The notes under the pieces: generated by a model
Database searches by the model: none
The model's input: the letters and a program-made list of their open reading frames with translations, nothing else
What the model was told of the DNA's origin: nothing
Part shown: piece by piece, positions 1 to 9,637 of the stretch
Numbering within the stretch: the stretch's first letter is position 1
Layout of the letters: each line of letters starts with the position of its first letter
Assembly: GCA_014649155.1 (NCBI GenBank)
Contig: BMSM01000011.1
Span: 175,747 to 239,746, forward strand
Source of the DNA: Streptomyces griseoviridis
GTDB lineage: Bacteria; Actinomycetota; Actinomycetes; Streptomycetales; Streptomycetaceae
Reading direction: 5' to 3'
Length of the DNA: 64,000 nucleotides
Position numbers and translations under genes: made by a program

Positions 1-623
1 GAGACGCCGAGGGCGCGGATGACCTCGCGCAGCTCGCGGACGTACGCCCGCGCGACCTCCGGCGCGCGCTCCCCGGCGCCCTCGATCGGCTTGGTGACGA
101 TCTCGATGAGCGGGATGCCGGCCCGGTTGTAGTCCAGCAGCGAGTGGGACGCGCCGTGGATACGGCCCGTGGCGCCGCCGACGTGCGTCGACTTGCCGGT
201 GTCCTCCTCCATGTGGGCGCGCTCGATCTGCACCCGGAAGGTCTCGCCGTCCTCCAGCTGGACGTCGAGGTAGCCGTCGAAGGCGATGGGCTCGTCGTAC
301 TGGGAGGTCTGGAAGTTCTTCGGCATGTCCGGATAGAAGTAGTTCTTCCGGGCGAAGCGGCACCACTCGGCGATGGAGCAGTTCAGCGCGAGGCCGATCC
401 TGATCGCGGACTCGACGCCGGTCGCGTTGACGACCGGGAGCGCGCCGGGCATGCCGAGGCAGACCGGGCAGGTCTGGGTGTTCGGGTCGGCGCCGAGCGC
501 GGTCGAACAGCCGCAGAACATCTTGGTCTTGGTGCCGAGTTCGACATGGACCTCAAGGCCCATGACGGGGTCGTACGACGCGAGTGCGTCCTCGTACGAC
601 ACCAGGTCGGTCGTGGTGGTCAC
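1..623 (-). CDS. gatB: Asp-tRNA(Asn)/Glu-tRNA(Gln) amidotransferase subunit B, 5' part only
   Basis: GatB is the tRNA-binding kinase subunit of the GatCAB amidotransferase. It phosphorylates the side chain of Glu-tRNA(Gln) or Asp-tRNA(Asn) so that ammonia from GatA can amidate it. About 207 N-terminal residues are visible and the rest lies beyond the window edge. The visible part has the typical GLEVHVEL segment and the zinc-type cysteines (CGC near residue 38, then CPVCLG). The motifs HMEEDTGKSTH and SLLDYNRAGIPLIEIVT belong to the family. The GTG start is placed just after the preceding small gene. It is the last gene of the gatC-gatA-orf-gatB operon, 15 bases after the 79-aa gene. Identification is secure; only the truncation by the window is artificial. 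Confidence 0.97.
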   Translation of the reverse strand, partial: MTTTTDLVSYEDALASYDPVMGLEVHVELGTKTKMFCGCSTALGADPNTQTCPVCLGMPGALPVVNATGVESAIRIGLALNCSIAEWCRFARKNYFYPDMPKNFQTSQYDEPIAFDGYLDVQLEDGETFRVQIERAHMEEDTGKSTHVGGATGRIHGASHSLLDYNRAGIPLIEIVTKPIEGAGERAPEVARAYVRELREVIRALGV

Positions 624-638
624 GGTGCTACTTCCCTC

Positions 639-874
639 TCAGCCCAGCAGGACGTCGTCGTCGCCCAGCCGCTTCAGCTCGCGGTAGAGGATGGCGAGGC
701 CGGTGACGATGGCGGCGGCGGACACGGCGGCGTCGACGAGCCGGAGCGTGTCGCTCTCGGCGCGGGCGAGCTTCGCCTGCTTGGCGACGCTGAGCGCGCC
801 GAACGCGGTGGTGGCCATGGACAGGTACAGGCCGTTCTTGGACTTCTTGAAGCCCTTGGCCTTCGACAGCTTGC

Positions 875-878
<4 letters not shown>
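639..878 (-). CDS. Small conserved protein of unknown function inside the gat operon
   Basis: This 79-aa basic protein begins with a Lys/Ser-rich stretch (MSKLSKAKGFKKSKNG). Two moderately hydrophobic segments follow (around residues 18-30 and 46-65), then a charged DDD tail. It could be a small membrane-associated protein. I cannot assign a function. Its GTG start overlaps the gatA stop by four bases (GTGA), so translation is probably coupled to gatA, and gatB follows after 15 bases. As I recall, Streptomyces genomes keep a small gene at this place in the gat operon, which argues that it is a real gene. The link to amidotransferase function is inferred from position only. Confidence 0.8.
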
Positions 879-2368
<1,490 letters not shown>

Positions 2369-2373
2369 GGCGG

Positions 2374-2670
2374 TTACTCCTCCCCCAGGATCTGCGGCAC
2401 CTTGAAACGCTGCTGCTCCTGGGCCGGGGCGCCGGAGAGCGCCTGCTCGGGCGTGAGCGACGGACGGACCTCGTCCGGCCGCATGACATTGGTCAGCGGG
2501 AGCGGGTGCGAGGTCGGCGGTACGTCTTGGTCGGCGACCTCGCTGACGCGGGCGACCGCGCCGATGATGTCGTCCAGCTGTCCCGCGAAGTGATCGAGCT
2601 CTTCGGGCTTCAGCTCCAGACGCGCCAGCCGGGCGAGGTGGGCGACCTCCTCGCGCGTGATGCCAGGCAT
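2374..2670 (-). CDS. gatC: Glu-tRNA(Gln)/Asp-tRNA(Asn) amidotransferase subunit C
   Basis: GatC (98 aa) is the small subunit that wraps around GatA and GatB and stabilises the complex. The N-terminal ITREEVAHLARLARLEL segment is the family hallmark, and the C-terminal LTNVMRPDEVRPSL motif is the part that threads between the two large subunits. It is the first gene of the gat operon. The ATG at 2670 is chosen because the protein then starts MPGITREEV, as in homologues; longer upstream extensions in the same frame look like read-through of non-coding sequence. The upstream region up to 2759 separates it from the DUF4267 gene. Confidence 0.97.
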   Translation of the reverse strand: MPGITREEVAHLARLARLELKPEELDHFAGQLDDIIGAVARVSEVADQDVPPTSHPLPLTNVMRPDEVRPSLTPEQALSGAPAQEQQRFKVPQILGEE

Positions 2671-2759
2671 GCAGCGTTCCTCTGGGGTGAGAGTGGGTGT
2701 TCCGGTATGTCGCCCAATCCTATGGGGCGGCGCCCTTCGCCCGTTAAACGGTTTCCCCC

Positions 2760-3128
2760 TCAGACGGCGAACAGCAGCGCCGCGCTGATCAGGACGGTGA
2801 CCGCGGTGGCGAAGTGGATGCCGAAGGCCACGGCCCTGGTGCCGCCGTGGCGCAGGACGACGAGCGTGTCGCCGAGCGGCACGATCACCACGGCGAGCAT
2901 GAACCACGCCTCGGCGCGGGCGCCGGCGAAGACCAGCAGCGCCAGGCCCAGCACGCCGTAGGTGAGGTCCCTGAGCCCCTTGACGGACAGGTAGGCGGGG
3001 TCGCCGTCGGCCTTGGCGGGCACGCCGTACCCGGCGGCGGCGGGCCGGGGCCGGAGCAGGAAGCGGGCCCCGATGAACAGGATGAAGAGGTCGAGGACGA
3101 CGGCCAGGGTGTAGGCGGTCACGGTCAT
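2760..3128 (-). CDS. DUF4267 small integral membrane protein
   Basis: This 122-aa protein has about four membrane segments: VLDLFILFIGARFLL at the N-terminus, a GVLGLALLVFAG segment, MLAVVIVPLGDTLVVL, and AVTVLISAALLFAV at the end. The GxRFLLxP and KGLRDLxYG patterns are typical of the DUF4267 family, whose function is unknown. It is transcribed divergently from a TetR-family regulator. The 88-bp gap between the two starts contains two identical palindromic 13-mers, so this membrane protein is the probable main target of that regulator. A role in transporting or sensing a small molecule is possible but not shown. Confidence 0.85.
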   Translation of the reverse strand: MTVTAYTLAVVLDLFILFIGARFLLRPRPAAAGYGVPAKADGDPAYLSVKGLRDLTYGVLGLALLVFAGARAEAWFMLAVVIVPLGDTLVVLRHGGTRAVAFGIHFATAVTVLISAALLFAV

Positions 3129-3142
3129 GGACTTCCCCCTTG

Positions 3143-3155
3143 CTAGCGCTGCTAG
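3143..3155. promoter_or_regulatory. Candidate TetR operator, copy 1
   Basis: The sequence CTAGCGCTGCTAG is an inverted repeat with 5-bp arms (CTAGC/GCTAG) around a 3-bp centre. It lies 15 bases upstream of the DUF4267 start and occurs identically a second time 51 bp away. Repressor binding here would block the DUF4267 promoter. The assignment to the adjacent TetR protein is inferred from position and symmetry. Confidence 0.75.
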
Positions 3156-3193
3156 ATGATGTAGCGACGATAGAGCGTGCAGCGAAAGAATGT

Positions 3194-3206
3194 CTAGCGC
3201 TGCTAG
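3194..3206. promoter_or_regulatory. Candidate TetR operator, copy 2
   Basis: This is a second exact copy of CTAGCGCTGCTAG, ending 11 bases before the tetR ATG at 3217. Its position suggests autoregulation of the TetR gene. Two identical palindromes 51 bp apart (about five helical turns) in one divergent promoter are unlikely by chance in this high-GC sequence, because CTAG is a rare tetranucleotide here. Confidence 0.75.
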
Positions 3207-3216
3207 CATTCCGGTC

Positions 3217-3801
3217 ATGTCGATCCAGACGCGCCGGGAGCGCGAACGAGCGGAGCGGGAGCGGCTGATCGTCGCCGCCGCGCGGGAACTGGCCGAGGCC
3301 GAGGGGTGGGACGCGGTCACCACGCGGCGCCTGGCGGCCGAGATCGAGTACAGCCAGCCGGTCCTCTACAGCCACTTCAAGGGCAAGGACGCCATCATGG
3401 CGGCGGTCGCGGTGGAGGGGTTCGCGGAACTGGCCGCGGAGCTGCGGGCGGCCGGTACGGCGGTTCCGCCGGGCCGGGCGGCACTCACGGCCGTGGGCGA
3501 GGCGTACACGGCGTTCGCGAGGCGCCGGCCCGCCCTGTACGACGCCATGTTCACGCTCACGGTGGGGCTGCCGTTCGCGACGCCGGAGGCACCGGCCGCG
3601 CTGCGGGCGGGCTTCGAGGAACTGTCCCGGGCAGTGGCCCCGGCCGCGGCGGAGGGCGACGACCCCGGGCTGCTCACCGAGACGTACTGGGCCGGTCTGC
3701 ACGGCCTGGTGACGCTGATGCGCAGCGGACGGCTCCCGGAAGAGGCCCACGACCGCCGGCTGGCGCTGCTGACCGGCCGCTTCGCGGCGGGAGCGGCGTA
3801 A
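3217..3801 (+). CDS. TetR/AcrR-family transcriptional regulator
   Basis: This 194-aa regulator has an N-terminal helix-turn-helix (ERLIVAAARELAEAEGWDAV, then TRRLAAEIEYSQPVLYSHFK near residues 37-56) and an alpha-helical ligand domain with a TetR_C-type WHG-like pattern (TYWAGLHGLVTLM). The ATG at 3217 is preferred over an in-frame ATG at 3190, which overlaps the second palindrome and would add residues without homologous character. It is divergent from the DUF4267 gene and is predicted to repress both itself and that gene through the two CTAGCGCTGCTAG sites. The ligand is unknown. It is convergent with rmdB. Confidence 0.92.
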   Translation: MSIQTRRERERAERERLIVAAARELAEAEGWDAVTTRRLAAEIEYSQPVLYSHFKGKDAIMAAVAVEGFAELAAELRAAGTAVPPGRAALTAVGEAYTAFARRRPALYDAMFTLTVGLPFATPEAPAALRAGFEELSRAVAPAAAEGDDPGLLTETYWAGLHGLVTLMRSGRLPEEAHDRRLALLTGRFAAGAA

Positions 3802-3875
3802 GCGCCCGGAGGCACACGGGCGACCGCGGGACCGGCCACGACGGCACCCGCCCCCCGGCGACGAACCGGACCGCC

Positions 3876-6113
3876 CTACTCCTCCACGGCCGCCGGAAGG
3901 GCGGCGGCCGGCCGCTGCCAGCCCCTGGACCCCCGCGCCCGCAGCCAGGCCGTCGTCTCGTCCGGCGGCATCGCCGCGGCGACCAGCCACCCCTGTACGG
4001 CGTCGCAGCCGAGATCCCGCAGCCGCTCCCAGGTCTCGTCGTCCTCGACGCCCTCGGCGACGACCAGCAGTCCCAGCGAGTGCGCGAGGTCGACCGTGCA
4101 GCGCACGATCTCCGCGTCCTCGGTGTCGACGGCCAGCCGCGCCACGAAGGAACGGTCGATCTTCAGCTCGCTGACCGGCAGCTTGCGCAGATGGACGAGG
4201 GAGGAGTACCCCGTGCCGAAGTCGTCCAGGGACATCTTCACGCCGTGCCCGGTCAGCCCGGCGAGGGTGTCGGCGGCCCGCTGCGGGTCCTCCAGCAGGA
4301 CGTGTTCCGTGATCTCCAGCTGGAGCGCGCCCGCCGGGACGCCGTGCCGGGCCAGCCGCGCGGCGACCGAACCGGCGAAGCCCGGGGTGTGCACGTCACG
4401 CGGCGAGACATTGACCGCGACCGGCACGAACAGGCCCTGCGCCCGCCACCGGGCGACCTGGGCCAGCGCCGTCTCCAGCACGTACTCCGTCAGATGCGGC
4501 ATCAGCCCGGAGGACTCGGCGATCGCTATGAACTCGTCCGGCGGCACCTTGCCGCGCTCCGGGTGCACCCACCGCACCAGCGCCTCCAGGCCGGCCACCT
4601 GCCCGTCGAAACGGACCTTGGGCTGGTAGTGCAGCTCCACGTCGCCCGTGTCCAGGGCGCGGCGCAGGTCGCCCAGCAGGCCGAGCCGGTCGGGGGTGTT
4701 GGAGTCCCGCTTGGACTCGTAGACCTCCACGCCCGTCCGGTCCCGCTTCGCCTGGTACATCGCCACGTCGGCGCGGCGCAGCAGCCCCTCGGCGTCCTGG
4801 CCGTGGTCGGGGAAGACGGCGACGCCCGCGCTGGCCTCCAGGACGAGGGTGAGGCCGTCCAGGTCGAGCGGGGAGCTGAGGGCGCCGACCAGGCCGCGGG
4901 CGACCCGGGTCGCGGACGTCGTGGAGTCGGCGACCGGCAGCAGGACGGCGAACTCGTCACCGCCGAGCCGCGCGGCCTCCGCCCCGCGCGGCAGCGCCGC
5001 CCGCAGCCGGTCGGCGATCTGGAGGAGCAGCCGGTCGCCGGCCAGGTGGCCAAGGGTGTCGTTGACCGAGCGGAACCGGTCGAGGTCGATCAGCATCAGG
5101 GCGGTGCGGACGCCGATGCGCTCGGCGTCGTCCAGCGCGGTCCAGATGCGCTCCTGGAGCCACTGCCGGTTGGGCAGCCCGGTCAGCGGGTCGCGCAACT
5201 GCTCCTCGGCGCGGGCGCGGGCGATCCGCAGGGTGGAGTCGAGGGCGATCAGCGGGATGGCGAACAGCGGCAGCAGCACCGGCTGCGCGAAGGCGACCAC
5301 GCAGATCAGCGGCGCGATGCCGAGCAGGGCGATCGCGACCAGGCCCTGTCTGGCCAGCGCCGTGCGGGCGATGGTGGGCAGGCCGGGGCGGGGCGTGTGC
5401 AGGTACCAGAGCAGGGTGCGGGTGACGGCGAGGTAGGCGACGGCGACCAGGATCACCTGGGGGGCCGTGGCGGGTGTCCAGGTGGCCGGGTCCCAGGGGT
5501 GCTCGACGGACGGCGCCGAGCCGCAGGCGCCGAGCAGGGCGGCGCCCGCGGCGATGCCGAGCAGGTCCACCGCGCCGTGCAGCACGCCCTGCCGGCCGCG
5601 GCCCCGGCGGGCGGCGCCGACCAGGACGACGACGGTGAGGCTGACCAGGCCGGCCGGGACCCAGCCGTAGAGCAGCAGGACGGCGAGGGTGAGGGCGGCG
5701 CCGGAGCCGGTGCCGCCCCACCAGCGGGCGCGGCCGAGCAGCACGAGGTGGCCGACGACGATGCCGGTGAGCACGGCCAGGGACCAGCCGGCCGCGCCGG
5801 ACGGGAAGAGCGCGTGCCCGCCGGTGAACGCCCGGTAGAACCCGGCGCCCAGGACGAACCCGGCCGCCGCGACCACCACGGCGGGCAACGTCGGCCAGGA
5901 CTGGTGCCGTTCGGCGTCCGAGCCGGCACCGGACAGACCGTGGCCGGGGCCGGCGGCCGGGCGGGCGGCACCCCGGCCGGCCGGCGCGGCACCGGCGGTG
6001 CCCGGCCCGGCGCCGCCGCCCTCCGAAGGCCCCGCGGCCCACCGGCCGGCGCGCGCCGCGTCCAGCAGGCGGCGCAGCCGCGAGCCCGGGGCGGCGCTCT
6101 CGGTCGGTTCCAT
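3876..6113 (-). CDS. rmdB: Membrane-bound GGDEF-EAL cyclic-di-GMP protein, RmdB-like
   Basis: This 745-aa protein has a Gly/Pro/Ala-rich N-terminus, a block of roughly eight to ten membrane segments (about residues 85-320), then a GGDEF domain (LGGDEFAVLL near residue 383) and an EAL domain (LEALVRW near 508, NVSPRD, ELEITEHVLL-like, DDFGTGYSSL, KIDRSF, AEGVED). Both signature motifs are intact, so cyclase activity, phosphodiesterase activity or both are possible. In S. coelicolor the gene next to ligA (SCO5495, RmdB) is a c-di-GMP phosphodiesterase that affects morphological development. The symbol is given on that positional and architectural match. The ATG at 6113 is preferred; upstream in-frame codons lack coding character. 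It is downstream of ligA on the same strand but separated by a hairpin. Confidence 0.88.
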   Translation of the reverse strand: MEPTESAAPGSRLRRLLDAARAGRWAAGPSEGGGAGPGTAGAAPAGRGAARPAAGPGHGLSGAGSDAERHQSWPTLPAVVVAAAGFVLGAGFYRAFTGGHALFPSGAAGWSLAVLTGIVVGHLVLLGRARWWGGTGSGAALTLAVLLLYGWVPAGLVSLTVVVLVGAARRGRGRQGVLHGAVDLLGIAAGAALLGACGSAPSVEHPWDPATWTPATAPQVILVAVAYLAVTRTLLWYLHTPRPGLPTIARTALARQGLVAIALLGIAPLICVVAFAQPVLLPLFAIPLIALDSTLRIARARAEEQLRDPLTGLPNRQWLQERIWTALDDAERIGVRTALMLIDLDRFRSVNDTLGHLAGDRLLLQIADRLRAALPRGAEAARLGGDEFAVLLPVADSTTSATRVARGLVGALSSPLDLDGLTLVLEASAGVAVFPDHGQDAEGLLRRADVAMYQAKRDRTGVEVYESKRDSNTPDRLGLLGDLRRALDTGDVELHYQPKVRFDGQVAGLEALVRWVHPERGKVPPDEFIAIAESSGLMPHLTEYVLETALAQVARWRAQGLFVPVAVNVSPRDVHTPGFAGSVAARLARHGVPAGALQLEITEHVLLEDPQRAADTLAGLTGHGVKMSLDDFGTGYSSLVHLRKLPVSELKIDRSFVARLAVDTEDAEIVRCTVDLAHSLGLLVVAEGVEDDETWERLRDLGCDAVQGWLVAAAMPPDETTAWLRARGSRGWQRPAAALPAAVEE

Positions 6114-6336
6114 TCCCGTCCCTCTCACAGCCGGCGGTGCCCACGCCACGCGGCCCGGTGTCCGGCATCGACGTCCGACGGGCATCGACGGCTCCGCGTG
6201 GGAAAGTCCGTTTCCCGCCTCCTGCGGAGCACGGGGATGCCCCGGCCGTGGCGGGGCACGGCAGGCGCACGTCCCAACAGTAGGCCGCAGAAGGCTTCCA
6301 CGGGCACCGGTCGTCGACGGTTGCCCGATTGCGCCC

Positions 6337-6378
6337 AGGCCACCCTTATGCATCTGGTATGCGCCGAACGGGTGGCCT
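6337..6378 (-). terminator. Hairpin downstream of ligA
   Basis: AGGCCACCC (6337-6345) and GGGTGGCCT (6370-6378) form a perfect 9-bp stem. The 24-base loop contains a second small inverted repeat (GCAT/ATGC). It lies 8 bases past the ligA stop on the minus strand. There is no long U-tract, which is common for actinobacterial terminators. Confidence 0.6.
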
Positions 6379-6385
6379 TCAACCG

Positions 6386-8581
6386 CTATTCCTCAGCCGA
6401 AAGCGCGACCTCCGCGGCGGCTTCGGGCCCCTGTTCGAGCAGAAGGTCGAAACCGTCCTCGTCGAGCACCGGGACCTTCAGCTGCATCGCCTTGTCGTAC
6501 TTGGACCCGGGGTTGTCGCCCACGACGACGAACGAGGTCTTCTTCGACACCGAGCCGGTGACCTTGGCGCCCCGGCTCTGCAGGGCCTCCTTGGCGCCGT
6601 CCCGGGTGAAGCGGTCGAGGGTGCCGGTGACGACGACGGTGAGTCCTTCGAGCGGGCGCGGCCCCTCGTCCTCGCCCGTCGACCGCTCCTCCAGGGGGAC
6701 GCCGGCCGCCTTCCACTTGCGGACGATCTCGCGGTGCCAGTCCTCGGCGAACCACTCCTTGAGGGAGGCGGCGATGATCGGTCCGACCCCGTCGGTGGCC
6801 GCCAGCTCCTCCTCGCTCGCCTGCTCGACGCGGTCCAGGGAGCGGAACTGCCGGGCGAGTTCCTGGGCGGCGACCGGGCCGACGTGCCGGATGGAGAGGC
6901 CGTTGAGGAAGCGGGCCAGGGGGCGGTCCTTGGCGTCCTCGATGTTCTTCAGCAGCGCGAGGGTGTTCTTCTTCGGCTCGCCCTTCTGGTTGGCGAAGAC
7001 GGTGACGACCTTCTCCTCGCCGGTCCGGGGGTCGCGCTTGGGCAGTCCGCTGTCCGGATCGAGGACGTACGCCTTGATGGGCAGCAGCTTCTCCACCGTG
7101 AGGTCGAACAGGTCGCCCTCGTCCCGCAGCGGCGGCTCGGCCGGCTCCAGCGGCTGGGTCAGCGCCGCGGCGGCGACGTCGCCGAAGTGCTCGATGTCCA
7201 GGCACTCCCGGCCCGCGAGATAGGAGAGCCGGCCGCGCAACTGGGCGGGGCAGGTCCGCGCGTTGGGGCAGCGGAGGTCGATGTCGCCCTCCTTCATGGG
7301 CCGCAGCGGCGTCCCGCACTCGGGGCACTCGGCGGGCATCACGAACTCCCGCTCGCTGCCGTCCCGCAGGTCGGCGACCGGGCCGAGGATCTCCGGGATG
7401 ACGTCACCGGCCTTGCGCAGCACCACGGTGTCCCCGATGAGGACGCCCTTGGCCTTGACGACCTCCTGGTTGTGCAGCGTGGCGAACTCCACCTCGCTGC
7501 CGGCCACGGTGACCGGCTCGACCTGGGCGTACGGCGTGACCCGGCCGGTGCGGCCGACGCCGACCTTGATGTCCACGAGCTTGGTGTTGACCTCTTCCGG
7601 CGCGTACTTGTAGGCGATGGCCCAGCGGGGGGCGCGGGCGGTGGAGCCGAGCCGGCCCTGGAGGCGGATCTCGTCGAGCTTGACGACGACGCCGTCGATC
7701 TCGTGCACCACGGAGTGCCGGTTCTCGCCGTAGTAGGAGATGAACTCGTGGACTTCGGCGAGGGTCCCGACCGCCCGGTTGTACGGGGAGGTGGGCAGGC
7801 CCCACTCCTTGAGCAGGCCGTACGCCTCGGAGAGGCGGGTCAGGCCGGAGTAGCCCTCCAGGACGCCGATGCCGTGCACCACCATGTGCAGCGGGCGGGT
7901 GGCGGTGACACGGGGGTCCTTCTGGCGGAGCGAACCGGCCGCCGCGTTGCGCGGATTGGCGAAGGGCTTGTCGCCGGCCTCGACGAGGCGGCGGTTCAGC
8001 TCCTCGAACTTCTCCATCGGGAAGTAGACCTCGCCGCGGATCTCCACGAGATCGGGGACGCGGTCGCCGGTCAGACGCTCGGGGATGTCGGCGATGGTGC
8101 GCACGTTGGGCGTGATGTCCTCGCCGGTGCGGCCGTCGCCGCGGGTGGCGGCGCGGACCAGACGGCCGTGCTCGTAGGTGAGGTTGACGGCGAGGCCGTC
8201 GACCTTCAGCTCACACAGGTAGTGGAACTCCTGGTCGCCCAGCTCCTTGTGGAGGCGCTCGGCCCAGGCGGACAGCTCCTCCTCGTTGAACGTGTTGTCC
8301 AGGGAGAGCATGCGCGAGCGGTGCTCGACGGCCGTGAACTCCGTCTCGTAGGAGCCCGCGACCTTCTGGGTCGGGGACTGGGGGGTGCGCAGCGGCGGGT
8401 ACTCCTCCTCCAGCGCCTCCAGGGAGCGCAGCAGCCGGTCGAAGTCCGCGTCGCTGATGACGGGGGCGTCCTTCACGTAGTACCGGAAGCGGTGCTCCTC
8501 GATCCGCTCAGCGAGCTGCGCGTGCTTCTCCCGTGCCTCGGCGGGCACGCTCGTCGTCTCCGCCTGCTTGTCGCCGGCCAC
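6386..8581 (-). CDS. ligA: NAD+-dependent DNA ligase
   Basis: LigA (731 aa) seals nicks during replication and repair, using NAD+ as adenylate donor. The adenylation lysine is in the KVDG motif (YLCELKVDGLAV, about residue 126). The OB-fold, the four-cysteine zinc finger (CPECGTPL then CPNARTCPAQL), helix-hairpin-helix repeats and a C-terminal BRCT domain (GLTVVVTGTLDRFTR) follow in the normal order. The start is a GTG at 8581 with a GGGAGG ribosome site nine bases upstream; a longer open frame upstream runs into the neighbouring gene. A short charged insertion between the zinc finger and the HhH region (DPRTGEEKVVTVFANQKGE) is typical of Streptomyces LigA as far as I recall. It follows the MetE-like gene by 16 bases, so co-transcription is likely. 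Confidence 0.98.
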   Translation of the reverse strand: MAGDKQAETTSVPAEAREKHAQLAERIEEHRFRYYVKDAPVISDADFDRLLRSLEALEEEYPPLRTPQSPTQKVAGSYETEFTAVEHRSRMLSLDNTFNEEELSAWAERLHKELGDQEFHYLCELKVDGLAVNLTYEHGRLVRAATRGDGRTGEDITPNVRTIADIPERLTGDRVPDLVEIRGEVYFPMEKFEELNRRLVEAGDKPFANPRNAAAGSLRQKDPRVTATRPLHMVVHGIGVLEGYSGLTRLSEAYGLLKEWGLPTSPYNRAVGTLAEVHEFISYYGENRHSVVHEIDGVVVKLDEIRLQGRLGSTARAPRWAIAYKYAPEEVNTKLVDIKVGVGRTGRVTPYAQVEPVTVAGSEVEFATLHNQEVVKAKGVLIGDTVVLRKAGDVIPEILGPVADLRDGSEREFVMPAECPECGTPLRPMKEGDIDLRCPNARTCPAQLRGRLSYLAGRECLDIEHFGDVAAAALTQPLEPAEPPLRDEGDLFDLTVEKLLPIKAYVLDPDSGLPKRDPRTGEEKVVTVFANQKGEPKKNTLALLKNIEDAKDRPLARFLNGLSIRHVGPVAAQELARQFRSLDRVEQASEEELAATDGVGPIIAASLKEWFAEDWHREIVRKWKAAGVPLEERSTGEDEGPRPLEGLTVVVTGTLDRFTRDGAKEALQSRGAKVTGSVSKKTSFVVVGDNPGSKYDKAMQLKVPVLDEDGFDLLLEQGPEAAAEVALSAEE

Positions 8582-8597
8582 CGTGTATGTCCTCCCG

Positions 8598-9605
8598 TTA
8601 CTCTGGGTCGTCCGCGAGGGATCTCGCCGCCCGGACGCAGTGGGCGAGGGCCCGCCGCGCGTACTCGGGGGACGCGCCCTCGAGTCCGCACGTCGGAGTG
8701 ACCGTGACCGCGTCCGCGAGAAGCCCCGGATGCAGCCCCAGCCTGCGCCACAGCGTCCTGACACCCATGACGCTACCGGCAGGGTCTGACAACGGGCCGT
8801 CGGCGGACGGCACGACACCGGCGAACAGCCGGGTGCCGCCCTCCACCGCTTCCCCGATCACCTCGTCGTCACGCTCGGTGAGCAGGGAGAAGTCGAGGGA
8901 GATGGCGCGCGCGCCGGCCCGGCGCAGCAGGGCGAAGGGGACGTCCGGCGCGCAGGAGTGGACCACGGCCGGGCCGCCGCCGTGCACGCCGAGGACGTCG
9001 CGGAGGGCGGCCTCGACCACCTGCCGGTCGACGGCACGGTGGGTGCGGTAGCCGCTGGCGGTCCTGACCCGGCCGCGCAGGACGGCGGTGAGGGACGGCT
9101 CGTCGAGCTGGAGGACGACGTCCGCGCCGGGGATGCGGCGGGCGACCTCGGCGAGGTGCTGGCGCAGTCCCTCGGCGAGGGAGGCGGCGAGGTCGCGGCA
9201 GGCCCCGGCGTCGGAGAGCACCGCCTCGCCGCTCCGCAGTTCCAGCGCGGCGGCCAGCGTCCAGGGGCCGACGGCCTGGACCTTCAGCGGGCCCTCGTAG
9301 CCCTGGGTGAACTCCTCCAGGGCGTCGAGGTCCTCGCGCAGCCAGGCCCGGGCCCGCCGGGTGTCCCGGCCCGGCCGGTCCCCGAGCCGCCAGCCGCTGG
9401 GCTCCACGCGCGCGTACAGCTCGACGAGCATCCCGGCGGTGCGGCCGATCATGTCGGCGCCGGGCCCGCGGGCGGGCAGCTCGGGCAGGAACGGGAAGTC
9501 CTCGAAGGTGCCGGTGACGGTCTTGACGGCCTCACGCGCGTCCTGCCCCGGCAGGGACCCGATGCCGGTGGCGGGACCGAACCCGGTCTGGCTGTTTTCG
9601 CTCAC
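8598..9605 (-). CDS. Cobalamin-independent methionine synthase-like protein (MetE C-terminal domain)
   Basis: This 335-aa single-domain protein belongs to the UROD/MetE-like TIM-barrel superfamily. Residues that bind catalytic zinc in MetE have counterparts here: the HxC pair in VVHSCAPD and the late cysteine in VTPTCGLEGA. VLQLDEPSL is the usual strand-end motif. It lacks the N-terminal MetE barrel, so it resembles the core methyltransferase domain found in archaeal and actinobacterial MetE-like proteins. The methyl donor and acceptor cannot be read from sequence. It precedes ligA closely on the same strand. The gene is conserved next to ligA in Streptomyces as I recall, but the reason for the pairing is unknown. 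Confidence 0.85.
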   Translation of the reverse strand: MSENSQTGFGPATGIGSLPGQDAREAVKTVTGTFEDFPFLPELPARGPGADMIGRTAGMLVELYARVEPSGWRLGDRPGRDTRRARAWLREDLDALEEFTQGYEGPLKVQAVGPWTLAAALELRSGEAVLSDAGACRDLAASLAEGLRQHLAEVARRIPGADVVLQLDEPSLTAVLRGRVRTASGYRTHRAVDRQVVEAALRDVLGVHGGGPAVVHSCAPDVPFALLRRAGARAISLDFSLLTERDDEVIGEAVEGGTRLFAGVVPSADGPLSDPAGSVMGVRTLWRRLGLHPGLLADAVTVTPTCGLEGASPEYARRALAHCVRAARSLADDPE

Positions 9606-9637
9606 CGGAGCAGCCTACGGAACGTTCCGCGTGCCGA

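Noticed and set aside
3306..7223. A 1305-codon open frame across tetR, rmdB and ligA
   Set aside because: It is of low complexity and overlaps three genes with clear domains on other frames; it has no credible start site or homologous motif.
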